Assembly: GCA_002104945.1 (NCBI GenBank)
Contig: MCFH01000034.1
Location: 1 to 64,000, forward strand
From: Piromyces finnis
Lineage: Eukaryota; Neocallimastigomycota; Neocallimastigomycetes; Neocallimastigales; Neocallimastigaceae
Length of the DNA: 64,000 bases
Reading direction: 5' to 3'
Shown here in pieces: positions 1-16,269 of the stretch. The notes below the pieces were generated by a model. It saw only the letters and a list, made by a program, of their open reading frames with translations, was not told the DNA's origin and made no database searches. Every line of letters begins with the position of its first letter. Position 1 is the first letter of the stretch. Both the position numbers and the translations under genes were made by a program.

Positions 1-3000
1 AATATTTTTAAATAAGTTTTTAAACAAATTTTTCTTTATTATACTACTTTTTTTTCATTCCCAGAATTTAAATTGTATTTATCATTTATTCATATTATAT
101 TGAATATATCATTTTATAATATATTTATTGATTCATTTTAAAATACAAAATATATTGTATAATATATTATATATTTATTGGAATTAAAAAATTAAGTTTG
201 GTTTAATTAAATAATAGCATAAAATAAAATATGTGAATATGTGCATTTATAATATATCATTGTATATTTGACAATATATATTAATAATATATTATATAAT
301 ATATTGTTGAATATATTATTTTTTGATATGAAAGAAAAAATTATGAATGTTGAATTAGGAATTATTAAAAAATAGGAAAAAAAAATACTATAGTCTTTTA
401 CTTTTTTACTATTAAAAAAGAATATCTCAAATTGTATTATAATTTATATAAAGAAATATTGTAAAAAGAAAATAGTGAAATATCACAAAGCTCTTATAAT
501 AAAAAAGAAAAAAATAAATCAATTTTGAAAAAGAAAAAAAAATACTCAAAAAATGTTAGATATATATGTGTCTATGTGAAAAAAAATAACATAAAAAATA
601 AAATAAAAAAGTAGTAAGTAAATACGAAGAATAGAATAATTTTATAAAAAAAATGAGGAATATTTAATAAAAAGGTAAAGAAAAAATAATAATAAAATAT
701 TGATAATAATAAATATAATATAAATGATACAGTAATAATATATATAACTATTAAATATATTTATAATTAGAAAGAAATATAAATTTCACTTAAGATTAGC
801 CTAATAAAAAGGTAAAGAAAAGAAAAATAATAAAATATTGATAATAATAAATATAAATGATAGAGTAATAATATATATAATTATTAAATATATTTATAAT
901 TAGAAAGAAATATTAATTTTAAACATTTTTACATTTTTATACATATATATTTATTTATAAGATTTAAAAATCATATAATAAACCTATTAAAAGAAAAGGA
1001 AGTATAAAAGGATATGAAGGATAAATGATAATTAAATTAAAAAAAATAGAGAGAGAGATTATTTATTTTAATTTTAATATATATAAGAATGAGAATAGTA
1101 ATTGTTTGAAACTGGATGGTTCATTAATTTTTATAATATTAACATTCAATAAAAATAAAATGCCTTCTTATGTGATACATTATTAATATAAAATATATCA
1201 ATAGTTTAAAAAAAAAGTACTTTTACGTTCAATGAAAACAAAAAATAAAACAGGAAATAAAAAAAATAAGTAATTATTTATAACTATTCCTCGAAACACT
1301 TTCTTATAAAAAATAATATTTAATTATATTTAATATAATAGTAGCATTTAAGTTGGCTGGAAGAATATTTTATAAATTGTTATATTAGAAGATATTCAAT
1401 ATATCATGAAGATTATGGTTTGAATCTCTAAGAAAAAAATTATTTTTCGAAAATTTATAAAAAAATACAAAATAAAAAAAAATAGATAATAAAAGAAATA
1501 AAAAAATGAAATTGAAAAAGTATCTAATATTAAATACTATTAAATAAAAATTTTAATAAATAAAATATTATATTATTAAGTTACCACAGAAAATTATTAA
1601 TATTATTTGTAAATATTAAAACTTAAGATGATAATAGATAAAATAGTGCTACTCAGTATAAAAGATAATATAATATAAATATTAGAAATATTAATATAAC
1701 TTTAATATTAATATCTGTAATTAAAGCATAATTTATGCTGCAATAATAATAAAGTTCTTTCAAAAGATAATAATTAAGCTATTTCACCAGAATACTTAAA
1801 TCTAAATAACTGTAATTAACAGCTGCAATTATAATATATATTATTATATTATTTAATAATGAATTGATTAGAATAAATCTAATATAATTAAATCATAGGA
1901 TAAACATGTTAATAAATAATATATATGCATAAACCACAATTCAAATAATAATTAAATATAAATATTATGTAAATGTGCCGATTTTTAATTAATAATGAAA
2001 ATGTTGTTTTAATTAAATTATACCAAATAATATTTTATAATATGGAATACAAAGTAAAAAGTTAAAAATGTATAATTAACAATGGAGATTGTATACATAA
2101 TAATTAATTATAATGTTATTTTTTTTGTAATTATATCATAATAAAGTTAATATGATAAACTCTAATATAAAAGACTTCATATAAAATTATTATTTAAGTT
2201 TTTAGTAATAATGATAAAAGAGTAAAAAAAAAAATAATGATGATGATAATAACAATAATTTGTATAATTTTTCATTATTTTTATATTTTTTTAAAGTATT
2301 GAAATTATATAGAAAAAATAAACAGAACTTAATAATAATAATAAAAAAAAAAAAAAAAAGAGTGCTTAATAAATATTATTTTTAGTTTATCGAGTATATA
2401 GTATAATAAATTTTACAACTTCAGTTATTTTTATTTAATATAACTTTTTATATTAATTCATTATTCCTCACTTTTTATACTATAATTTATTCATTAATTA
2501 TATTTCACATTACATAAATTAAATTCTACTATAAGGTGGTGATAATTTTAAATAACTTTTTTTCCATTTATTTAATATAATATTCGTACAATGATCATCT
2601 TTAAAACAATTTTAAAGTATAGTATGATGTAATATAAATAATAATTATTTTAATGAAAAAAGTGCTTATTTAAAAATTATGATAAAATACTATTTAAAAT
2701 ATGTAATAAAATAATGTAAATTCAAAATGTTTTAATTTTTTTTATTGTTATAAAAGAATTAACTATTAAGTCAATAAAAATAAAAAGAGGTAATTATTAA
2801 TGAATAATTGTTATCAAAAATAATATAATATTATGAAATAGCAAGACTACAATGATACTTTTAAATCTATAAACTTATAAAATACTAATAAAAATGGCTT
2901 TACTTTGATAAATATTCACATAAAAAATTAAAATCAACTTTTATAATAATAATAATAGCATTTTTAAATTTATTAAAGGAAAATATATTTGTATCTCTCT

Positions 3001-3738
3001 TTTTTTACAGTAGTCCGTTTTTAATTTAAAATAATATATATAAAACTATAATTATATATTATAAAGTAAATTGTGTTTCATATTTATTCAAAAAAAAAGA
3101 TATAATTTGAATAATTTTCAATTAAAGTATTAAATCGTATAAAGATAATTGATTTTTATATATATTTAAAATTTTAATATAAAGTATGTGCTCCTTTATT
3201 ACTTTAGAAATTATAAATTCATTGCTTACATTCATTGTTGTATTTTAAGGTAGTTTAAATTAAAATGTTGTTTTATTATTACTTTTATTTTGATTAATAA
3301 TAAAGAGATATTTTATTGAAATCTTAAAAATAAAAAAGCATAGAGATGGTATCAAAAAATTATGCTAACAAATATTAATAAAAATATGTAAAAAGAATAA
3401 TACACTTTAAATAAAATATTATTTTATCTACTTAATAAAATTATTTTCAAATAATGTTCAAATAATGTTAAAAATTTAAAACCGAAAAATACCGATCATA
3501 TAAATATATAAATATTTTAATAAAAAATATAACTATAACAAATAATAAGATTTTTTTTTCAAAATATCTATTATAAATAAAAAATAAATAAATAAAATCT
3601 GTTAGTCTTTAGTATAATTAAATATATAAAATTACCTAAAAGATAATATGATTTTTAATAATTATATATTTTTTTACTATATACTTTTACTTAATATGCC
3701 TTTTGTTTTTTTCATTCTTTAGAATTTCTATTCTTTTT
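1..3738. other. AT-rich non-coding DNA
   Basis: No convincing coding exon, tRNA or other RNA gene was seen on either strand. The stretch is almost pure A/T with short homopolymer runs. The only internal structure noted is a tandem duplication near 0.7-0.9 kb, listed separately. The right end borders a SINE insertion. Confidence 0.7.
665..913. repeat. Tandem duplication of a ~115-bp AT-rich unit
   Basis: Copy 1 (665-780) and copy 2 (802-913) both start with taataaaaaggtaaag and end with attagaaagaaatat. They share nearly the whole sequence between, with a few indels and substitutions, at a spacing of 137 bp. Neither copy is coding. It looks like a local segmental duplication that has begun to decay. 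Confidence 0.75.
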
Positions 3739-4227
3739 ATACATAAGGCTTCTGGTTCGACCCCGCAGATGTCAGTGCCTGTGGATTTTCCCACTGGGTT
3801 TGCCATGGGTTGGGTTATGATATTCAGGTAAGTATAAATGAACTTTCTAATTTACTACTATGATAATAACACTCGTCTAGCCGGCCTGAGAGGGTCTAGT
3901 GTACATGGTACATTCCAAATTAGAACTTAATAAGTGGTGACTTAGGCTATGCCAAAAACACATAATATTCCTTAATCAATTTAAGTGTAAACATTAGGGG
4001 GCGGTTGACACGTGATCAAATTGACTATAAGAGGCTTAGCATTGTAGTTGTGAAATATCGTACAACGACATGCATCTAATGTACATGGATTAAGTGAGCG
4101 TCGAAGCTGAAGAAACAGTATGACAGACCAGGAGGGTCACAACCACCTAGCAATAGGAATGAGCCAACGTTTCTCTAAGAACCACCATTGGAGCTAACTC
4201 TGATCGATGGGAGAAATGCACTCGGAA

Positions 4228-4301
<74 letters not shown>
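3739..4301 (+). mobile_element. 5'-truncated young SINE copy (copy 1)
   Basis: This copy is identical by eye to the copies at 9.4 and 53.7 kb over about 490 bp, but it begins inside the tRNA-like head (at acataaggc) and so lacks the A box. The B-box-like GGTTCGACC is retained. It ends in a run of about 71 A. A 13-bp target-site duplication, ttctattcttttt, flanks it at 3726-3738 and 4302-4314. Truncation at the 5' end, a poly-A tail and a target-site duplication are the signs of target-primed reverse transcription by a LINE partner. Its base composition is far richer in G+C than the surrounding DNA. Confidence 0.85.
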
Positions 4302-4303
<2 letters not shown>

Positions 4304-4314
4304 CTATTCTTTTT

Positions 4315-6235
4315 TAAATTATGAATTCTATCCAATAAAATAGAAATTACTTAATCTAGTAATTTTCAGATATTAAAAATTTAAAGAACTTTATTATATA
4401 ATTAATTTATATATTAAAATCAAAACAATTAAAAATACTAAATAAATGTTTATAGTAACATCTTAAAATCATTTTCCGTTTTATTCCGAGATAATAAATT
4501 AAAAGATCAAAGTATTTAATAGGTTTCAGAAAAACGAATTATTATACATAATTTATTTTATCTTTAAGTAGTACAATAAATCCATATGGAGGAGAAAATA
4601 AATTATTTAATTATAGTTTATTTGATTTACATATATTTACAATTACAAAATTACAATATGAAAATGAGAGATTAAAAATCTAACCTATTAAGAGAAAAAA
4701 ATTCTAAATGTTTAAATGGGTTAGGTTTTATATAATATTATAAGGATTAGAATTTATTAAAATATTTTTATTTTAACATTTGTTGCTTTTATTATTTGAT
4801 ATAATTATAAGAACTTATAAATGACATATATTGTTATGTATTTAAAAAATAATTATATTTTTTTATTCTTTCATTAATGCTTTTTTTTTGCTTTTTAATA
4901 TCTTTAGTAATATAATATTATATATATTAATATTATTTCTTTTTTTTTTTTTTTTTGGTTTTGTTTTTTAATTCAACTTTAAAATTAATAATACATCAAA
5001 ACAACTAATAAATAAAATTTACATATTAATTTAATTATTTTTACAATAAAAGCAAGGTTTTAAAATTATTAATTAATTATATATTAAAAGAACCAAATTA
5101 TTACTTTCATACCTATAAATTTAAATTTTTAAACTGAAAATAAAAAAAAATAATAATTTATTATTTTTCTAAATTTATTTCGTTAAATTATAGCACAAAA
5201 AAACAATTTGTATATATATATAAAATCATTTATTAAATAATATTTAATATTATGCTAAAATAATTTAAAAGAAAAAAGCATATTTTGAATCAATCCAAAA
5301 AAATTTTTGAATTTTTAAATTAATTGTCTAGATGAAAACCATATTATAGAGCCATATAATTACAATATTTATACATAAAAAATCTTTAATTTTAAATTAT
5401 ATATTTCATCATAGTAATGTTAATGATATTAAATTAAAGAAATAGAAATTTAATTTAATTATTAATACTTTAGGTAATCAGAACTATTATAATTATTATG
5501 TAATATGTAATATATATATAAAGATTATATAAGAAATTATTATTATAAAAAATAAAAGAAATTATTATTATAAAACAAAAGCAACGAACATTATTCAGAA
5601 CTTTATTTTTAGTATTTTTGAAAAGTTATTATTTTTATTAATAATTATTGATGATATTGTTTAATATTCAATAAAACAACAACCGCCAAGTGTATTATTA
5701 TTTTATAAACATATTTATTAACAAATTATAAAATTTTTATACAAAAATACTGATTAATAATTTGTAAATTTTAATGATATATTATTATTATAAAATATTA
5801 TGAACAAAAAAAAAATTAATTTCTCATATATATTATTATGACATTTATAATTTATTATTATTATTTATTACTTTACTAAATTTAGTTTTATTAATTTTAA
5901 TTTTAATTAAAATTTATATATATATATTCATATTTTCTCTTTATTTTTTTTATAGGCATAAAGTAAAATAAAGTATGAATTTAAGAAATGAAATATAATT
6001 AATTTAATAATTTTTTGTTCATTTGCCTTTTTATTTATTTAGTTATTCATCTATTCTATTCTATTCCCCTTATTTTATTAATTTTAAGTGATTCTAAACG
6101 AGTGGACCAACCATAATAAAACATTTTATAACTCTATTAAATTTCATTTGTTTGAAATTAGATTCGATATTCAATATTATATATATTATTTTATTTATTA
6201 CCTTTACATAAAAATAAGCAATAATATTAACAATT
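4315..6235. other. AT-rich non-coding DNA
   Basis: Nothing beyond AT-rich sequence and short T or A runs is seen. The last 200 bp or so should contain the promoter and 5' leader of the gene starting at 6236, but no recognisable element stands out. Confidence 0.6.
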
Positions 6236-7122
6236 ATGTCAAATAATGATATTTCGTTGAACAATAAATATAAATATAGCAAAAAAGACCATATTAATGA
6301 AACCTCAATACCTTCTATTAATAAAATACGAGCATTATATGAAAATAAACCTAATAATGATCAAATTAATTACTCTGAACATAAAAAGGAGTTAGATACA
6401 AGTAAAAGATCAACTATTGTTTCAAAAAATGACAGTGTAAATAAAATAAATAAAAAGGAAGAATTTAAGGTTGAAAAATCAAATTATGAGAATGATAATG
6501 ATAATATGATATTTAGTGAAGATGATATATATAATTATGATATGGATACAAAAGAAAAAATTTATATCGAAAATAAATCATTAAAAAGGTATTGTTTATT
6601 GAAATACTTTTACATTTTTTATATTTATTTTAAAAGAATAGAAAAGTGTGTAAATATAAAATATTAAATAAAACATTTCAAAAATTTTAATTAAATATTA
6701 TTATTATTATTATTATTTATTTTTTTATTTATTTGTATCGTAATAGAAAGCACACTGAAGAAGAATATTATAATGATAGCGAAAAACATACTGATAGCAA
6801 AATAGAAGAAGAATATGACTCTGAAGACAATGTACTTTTGAGTTATGTTAATGATTATGAAAATTCGGAAGAAGAAAATAGTAATGATGAACAATTAAAA
6901 ATTAAAAAGTCTCGCTTTAATTATTCTAGTGATGAAAAAAATGAACAAATTATAAATGATTCTGAAAATAATATAAATGAAACGATATATTCAAATTCTG
7001 AAGATTCATTTAAGCGAAATGATGATTTTTCAAGATTAAATGAAGAAAAAAACCTACAAATTGATAGTGATGATAGCGATGATAGTAATAAAAAATATCA
7101 ACAACAAAGTTCAAAAAAGAAA

Positions 7123-7155
<33 letters not shown>

Positions 7156-8892
7156 GATAACAACAGCAACAACATAAATATGGATTCAATGCCTCATATG
7201 AATAATGTTGAAGAATCAAAACTACTATCTAATGAAATATCATCGAAACCATCGAAGTTTAGACCATTTTTTTTTCCAAATCGCTCAAGTACTAATAATT
7301 CATCTTCAATTAAGGATACTTTAAGTAAAAGTTCTTCTAGTAGTGATAGTTCTGATAGTCCTGATAATGAATATGTTGATTCGAACAATGATAAAGGTTT
7401 ATTTGGATTTAATATTTCTCGGAAAAATGAGAAAGTTAATAAAGAAGAATCAAAAATATCGAGAAAAAATTCTTCATCCAATAAATTTACTTCATTTTTT
7501 TATAAATCTTCAAAAATAAATAATAATACAAATGATGGATCCAATATAGATAAGAAAATACAAGCAAATGCTGGTAATTCTTCTACTAGCAATGATACAA
7601 TGAATCAAGATGAAATAAAAAAAACACTTAAACGTAAAAGAGACTCATCAATAGATGATGAAAATAATAGTAATGATGAATTAGAAAAACAAAAAGTGAA
7701 AAAAATACGTCTATTACAGGAAGAAATAAAGTCAATTCAACAAAGTATAGAATTAAAACAAGAAGAACTTCGTTTACAATATAATAAATTAATTAAAACT
7801 AGAAATAGTCTTTCCGATCCTTCTAAAGAACCAATTCCAAATTTTATACGACCATCTTCTATAGATTTCAACAGTGTACAATCTTCTTTTCCATTTAAAA
7901 TGGGAAGGCAATCAACATCATCCAATTTTTCAAGATCAAGTTTTTATGATTATCCTTTTGAAGTTCATCCTTTTCCGAATGATTTTGATCAACAAAATTC
8001 ATCATTTACTTCCAATGATTTTCGTCGTTTTAGTAATCAACAAATGCCATCTTTTTCTAGAATGAGTATGGATAATAATGGTAGATATTCATTTAATCAC
8101 AATGGACCTGAAGATCCTTCATTTTATTCTAATAATTATTCCAATTTTGATGGTAGTTCCAATTTTAATATTAATCCTAATCGCACTTCAAATATTAATT
8201 CAAATCCAAATCCAATGTTTTCTAATAATTCCTTTTCTTCAAGGTATGATCCAAATCTTAGTCATGCACAATCTAATTATCATAATTCATTTATTTCCCC
8301 TACATCATCACAACCTTCAAAAAGTGGATTATTTTCTTTTATGAGAAGAAGAAAAACACAAGGTCCAGAATCTATGTATGCATCTTCTAATTCCATGATG
8401 AATTCGTTTGATCAAAGTCAAAACCCAATGACTAATATTTCTAGTGGTAGTACTATAAAGTTACCAACTATGGATGTTTCTCTTACTAAACCATTCTATT
8501 ATTATTTTATTCCATTAACCAGAAGAAAAGTTATAGTTCATGTAGATCCATTATTACGTAATGCAATTAATTATGCTAAAGCAGCAGGGAATTTTGAATG
8601 TTTAAGATATTTATGTGAATTTGAAAAGATACCAAATAAATATGTTGATCTTCGTTCTATTGAAGAGGCTGCTGCACATAACGATATAGATGAATTAAAG
8701 TTTTTGTTGAAGCATAGTTGGTTCTATGATTTAAAACATTATTTCACTATATTCATTAAGGTTATATTTTTATTTATAGTTATTGTCAGTATCCTTTATT
8801 ATTTCAACGAACTGAATGAAATTTTAATTGCTCTCTTTATTTCCTACATAGTAATTTGTATAGCATATAATTGGATTAATCGTAATAAATAG
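6236..8892 (+). CDS. Disordered protein with ankyrin-like and two-helix membrane tail
   Basis: Two exons, 6236-6588 and 6747-8892, give 832 aa; the junction (AAAAAG/GTATTG ... TAATAG/AAAGC) keeps the frame. Residues 1-700 are low complexity, rich in Ser, Asn, Asp and Glu, with an Asn run coded by AAT repeats and several Ser-Arg and Lys-Arg-rich patches. A coiled coil is likely at about 430-472 (LLQEEIKSIQQSIELKQEEL). Residues 712-770 form two ankyrin-like helix pairs (NAINYAKAAGNFECLRYL and SIEEAAAHNDIDELKFLL). Two hydrophobic helices follow at about 779-800 and 803-826, ending in a short basic tail. No known full-length family was recognised. From this plan I infer a membrane-anchored protein with a long cytosolic regulatory region, perhaps heavily phosphorylated. 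The start is the first ATG of the open frame; no signal peptide is seen. Confidence 0.8.
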
Positions 8893-9438
8893 ATTTGTAG
8901 GATAATTAAAGAAAAAGAAGTATCAAAGAATTTTAACAATACTATTTATTAATATTTAATATCCACAATTTTTTTTTTTTTAGTTTTTAATTAATTATTT
9001 TTTTTTCAAATAATATTATTTTAAATCATTGTATATAAATATTAGTATAAATTTCATATTTTATTTCATGTGAATTTTTAATACTAGAAAACATTAGTAT
9101 AATTTTTTTTTATTGTTAGTAATAAAATTTATTTTTTATTTTTCTATATACACTATACAGTATCAACATCACCATCAACAACAATAATAAAAACTATAAA
9201 AAATCAATTCAATTAATATAATATTTTGGTAAATTTATTATTGTTAATTTTTTTTTTATATATTCTGTATTTTTATATATATTAAATTTATATTATTATG
9301 AATATTTTTTATTTTTTATTTTTTTTTTTTATTTTGAGAATCCAATCAAACTACAGATTATTATGAAACAAAATTTATTTGATAGTTATTTATCTATACA
9401 AAAAAAAGGTCAATTATAAAAAAGATAAAAACAAAATA
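8893..9438. other. Non-coding gap before SINE copy 2
   Basis: This is the 3' flank of the 832-aa protein gene and contains only AT-rich sequence with T and A runs. Its right end, 9427-9438, is the 5' target-site duplication of the next SINE. Confidence 0.6.
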
Positions 9439-9992
9439 GTCGTTCCAGTTTTTATCCTGGTTGTTAAGGCGTTTCCTTAGCATACATAAGGCTTCTGGTT
9501 CGACCCCGCAGATGTCAGTGCCTGTGGATTTTCCCACTGGGTTTGCCATGGGTTGGGTTATGATATTCAGGTAAGTATAAATGAACTTTCTAATTTACTA
9601 CTATGATAATAACACTCGTCTAGCCGGCCTGAGAGGGTCTAGTGTACATGGTACATTCCAAATTAGAACTTAATAAGTGGTGACTTAGGCTATGCCAAAA
9701 ACACATAATATTCCTTAATCAATTTAAGTGTAAACATTAGGGGGCGGTTGACACGTGATCAAATTGACTATAAGAGGCTTAGCATTGTAGTTGTGAAATA
9801 TCGTACAACGACATGCATCTAATGTACATGGATTAAGTGAGCGTCGAAGCTGAAGAAACAGTATGACAGACCAGGAGGGTCACAACCACCTAGCAATAGG
9901 AATGAGCCAACGTTTCTCTAAGAACCACCATTGGAGCTAACTCTGATCGATGGGAGAAATGCACTCGGAAGTTAAAAAAAAAAAAAAAAAAA
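9439..9992 (+). mobile_element. Full-length tRNA-headed SINE (copy 2)
   Basis: The element begins gtcgttccag and has a body of about 535 bp ending ctcggaagtt, then about 24 A that merge into the target-site duplication (aaaaacaaaata at 9427-9438 and again ending at 10004). The first 75 bp look tRNA-derived. There is an A-box-like TGGTTGTTAAGG near 9459-9470, a perfect CCTTA/TAAGG anticodon-type stem around a 7-nt loop (9475-9491), and a B-box GGTTCGACC at 9497-9505. The rest of the body has no coding potential and no homology I recognise. It contains a textbook splice donor (TTCAG/GTAAGT) near 9570. It should be transcribed by RNA polymerase III and mobilised by an unlinked LINE. Confidence 0.88.
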
Positions 9993-10004
9993 AAAAACAA
10001 AATA

Positions 10005-11019
10005 CAAATTATAATAATTTACTTTCAAATAATATCAGTTTCTTTTAAAAGTTTATTTTTATAGCTTTTATTTTTAAACAAATAATATAGAAAAACCGTG
10101 GATTACTATATTTTAATTAAATTCCTTTTTTTTTTTACTTTAATAAAAGTTATAAAAAGTGCGTGAGTTATATGAATAATATACATTTTTGGAATTATTA
10201 AAATAGTTTAAATTAAATTAAATATTATTTTTAAATTATGATATAAATAAATGTTTTTTTTTTTTATTAATGTTCAATTTAAAATAGTTAGTTACATTAA
10301 GGAATATAAATAATTCTATTATAAGATCTTTCTTTTTATTATATGAGCATTATAAGATGTATTATGTACTTTTATTAAAATCTTGCTATTTATATTAGCC
10401 AAAACTTTAGTTCTACATATTTTTTATTTAAAAAAGAAAAAAATGTAAATAAATTAATATAAAAATAAAAATAGATAAAACATAAACAAACAAGAAATAT
10501 GTAAAGTTTAAAAAAATCTCATAATTGAAAGATAAAAAACTTAGAGTAGTAAATGTATGAATAGACAAATACATAAATAAATAATAATATATTAGTGGAT
10601 AATAGCTTATTTTAATAGTACCTAATATATTATAGTGTATTGTAATATAATATTAATTTAATTATTAGATTATAATTTGTTAAAATTCTTAAAAAAAAAA
10701 AAAAACTGAATCAAATTACACCTTACAGTGTTTATTTAAAATTTTTTAGTTTTTATGTATTTTATATTTATTATCAATATAATTAAATATATTACTAAAT
10801 ATATAATGTATGAATTATATATATTTAATATTAAACTAAATAAACATATAATAATTAACTAAATAAATAATAAATGTATGAAATATATTATTTATTAAGT
10901 AGATGAATAAATAAATATATTATAAAATTATCAAATATATATAATTTTTTTACAATAAAAAAAATTAAAAATAAATTTTTTTAATATTATTTTTAAAAAA
11001 TAATAAATATTAAATTATA
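10005..11019. other. Upstream region of glucose-6-phosphate isomerase gene
   Basis: AT-rich non-coding sequence that must hold the promoter and leader of the strongly codon-biased isomerase gene. No specific core or regulatory motif could be assigned with confidence. Confidence 0.5.
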
Positions 11020-13203
<2,184 letters not shown>

Positions 13204-16200
13204 GCTATTTAATTTTTATTATCTTTTAAAGAAATATTTTTTGTTTAGTTAATTTTTTTTGTAGAAAAAATTGGAAAAAAAATTTTTTAAAAATATTTTA
13301 TTCATAAAAATTTTTTAATTTATTTTTATTTTAATTTTTTTGTAATATTATATAAAATTGGAAGAGTAAAAAAAAATAAAAAGAGAAATTAAAACAAACA
13401 ATCAGACAAAAAAAGTTAAAAACAAAACAAAAAAAAAGCATATTACAATCTAATCCAATAACAAAGCAAATTTAAAAGCATTAATTATAATAATTTTAAA
13501 TAAAATTTTTATTTAAAATTGTTGTAAAAATCCTAAGAAAAAATAACCTATAATAATAAATCCAAAATAATACATAATATCAAGTAAAAAACAAAGACAT
13601 ATATTTTTTTTTTTTTTAAAAAAAATTAATTTGCAAAACATATAAAAAATTAATAAAATAATAATAATAAAAAAATATCAACATTTGTTATATATTATAT
13701 ATTTTTTTTTGTGTAAAGTAATAAAGCGAGCAAAATATTTTTACAAGTAGAATCAAAGTAAATTTTATGATACATTTTTTTTATTAGGTATATTAAGAAA
13801 TTTGAAGGATAAAAACATGAGAGACCAATTCAATTGTAATAGTATATAATTATATATTTTCCTGATATATTAAAATTTTCTGAAGTCAAATACAATTTCC
13901 ATTAATCTTTACTGGAAATATCATGAATATATATATATTTTATTATTATTTTTTTTTTTATTTAATATTAATATACTTTGAGTGATAGGTAGAGCAGTTA
14001 ATAAGTAGAATTGTTTAATATTTTGTTTATATTTAAGATTAAGAAAAATTGATAAATGAACTAATGAATTTTATATACTTTAGTAATAATAAACAATTCA
14101 ATAAAGTACTTTATATACAAACGAAATCATAGAATAACTGAATAAATAATCTCTAAAAATAATATCAATTATAATTAATTCGTTAGTTGATATTAAATAT
14201 TGAAATATTCAGTAGACCTATTTATTATATAAGAATATATTTTTCTTTTTTTCATTATTCATTTTAATATCATTATTTTATACTTTGTAATTTTATTATG
14301 AATAAAATTTTATCAATATACTATTTCAACAATAACAAAAAAAAAAAAAAAAAAAAAAAGGAATTCATATTTATATGAAGAAATGATTTATTCTCTAATC
14401 TGTATAGATTATTTTATTACATTGCATTTTATAATATTTATATATCTTTTTATCTTCACATTATCGTGGTCAACATTTAGTAAAATCAAAATAATTTTTT
14501 TTTAGTAATATTATGGACTTTTTTATAAATATTAAATTTAAACTTTATATCTTAATGCTGTTAATGTTAATAATTTATTTGGTACATATACATATTTTTA
14601 AAAAAATTTAATGATTTATTTAAATGTAATTATTGATGTATAATAGAATAATAGAATAATAATTTCATTCTTATTATTTTTTTTTTTTTAAGACATAAAT
14701 TATTTTTTATCCTCATTTATATGAATAATAATACTTTTCTTTATATATACTTTACTAGTTTTTTTTTTTTTTATTTAAATTTAGAATTACATTTTCTAAA
14801 AAATTAATGGATTGTTTAAATTAAATTAATCTATTTGATTCATATATTCTAGTATAATTACTATATATTTATTTTTAAGTTTTATTCATTTTCCAAGTAT
14901 TTAAACTATAATAAATATATATTTAAGATTACTAACAAAACCTGAAACTATAATATTAATTATTATTATAAAGAAATGAAATTATAGATAGATATTTAAT
15001 AAGAAGATGATTAAAAGAACATTTTATAGTAATAAGACCATTTTAAAACAATTAGATAGACAGTATTTATTTATCTTTTTTTAATTTTTATATAAATAGT
15101 ATTATAATATTTATTATATTTCTTCTTTTCCTTCTTTCCTGATCTTATTTTTATTTTATAGTTAAATATTATTAATTTTATTCTTATAAAATAATAAAAA
15201 TACTGATCAATACTTAAAAGATTATGCAGTGTCAGAATTATAATATAAACGGTTTTAGTTCCATAAATAGTTAAATTACATTTTTATTTATTTTTATTTT
15301 TCATAGAAACTTTAACCAAATTATAGAAATAAATATATAATAAATATATAAATATGTAAAATATTGAAATATTATATATTAATATATTGTAATTTTATAT
15401 AGGTATAATTAAATTATAAAAAAAGGTTGAAATCTGTACTTTTTTATTTAGAAAGATTTTAAATTAAAATAATTGAGAATAATTTATCTTTATGAAATAG
15501 AAATAAAATCTATTTAATTTTAATATATCATTAATTAATTATTAATAAATGTTTCAAATTCATAAATAATATATAAACATATATAAATAAAATCGTGTAA
15601 CACATGTATTAATTTTGTTGAGAAAAAAAGGTAGAATGGAAATTTATTTTTTTTATTGTGAAAAATATTAATTCTATTGATTAAAAAGAATAATAATATT
15701 ATATAAATAATTAATAAACTTTATTGTATATATTATATATAATATGTGCTTTTTTTTCTATACATAAAAGAACTATATTTTAAATAATTGATATAAATAT
15801 ATAGATTTATATTATAAGTAAAATTACTATATCTTAACTTTTAATCAAATTTTCAAAAAATTCAAAACATTTATATATTGGAATAATTATAATATTTTAT
15901 ATTAACACAAAAAATTAAAAAATGTTATTTTTTATTAAAATAAAAGAAAAATTATGATTAAATAATTAATTTTTGATTCATATATTAATTTTTAATATTT
16001 AATTAACTTTATTAAATACTATATTATTTTTAATATATTTTAAAGATGTTATGATTTTAATTATTTTTATTTTTTATTTTTATTTTATTTTTTTTTGCTA
16101 TTAAAGAATCAAAATTGAACTTTTATTTTATAGCTAATAACAAAATACATAATAGATCCATATTATTAAAGAAAAAGAAATAAAATATTTGATTAGAAAA

Positions 16201-16269
16201 ATATTATATATATATTAAATATATATAAATATATATAATTCATAAAGTATATTCAATTATTTATTAAAA
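13204..16269. other. 3-kb AT-rich non-coding gap
   Basis: No exon-like stretch, RNA gene or high-G+C island is visible on either strand. There is an A run of about 20 near 14340 and several T runs. The segment separates the isomerase gene from the ANKRD13-like gene. Confidence 0.65.

Noticed and set aside
9439-9515. Functional tRNA gene at the SINE head
   Set aside because: The anticodon-type stem and both promoter boxes are there, but the acceptor arms do not pair, the T stem is degenerate and the base before the anticodon is C instead of U.
9840-9875. Hammerhead-like CTGAAGA...GAAAC core in the SINE body
   Set aside because: The core letters occur, but there is no helix II between them and no convincing helices I and III, so a self-cleaving RNA is not supported.
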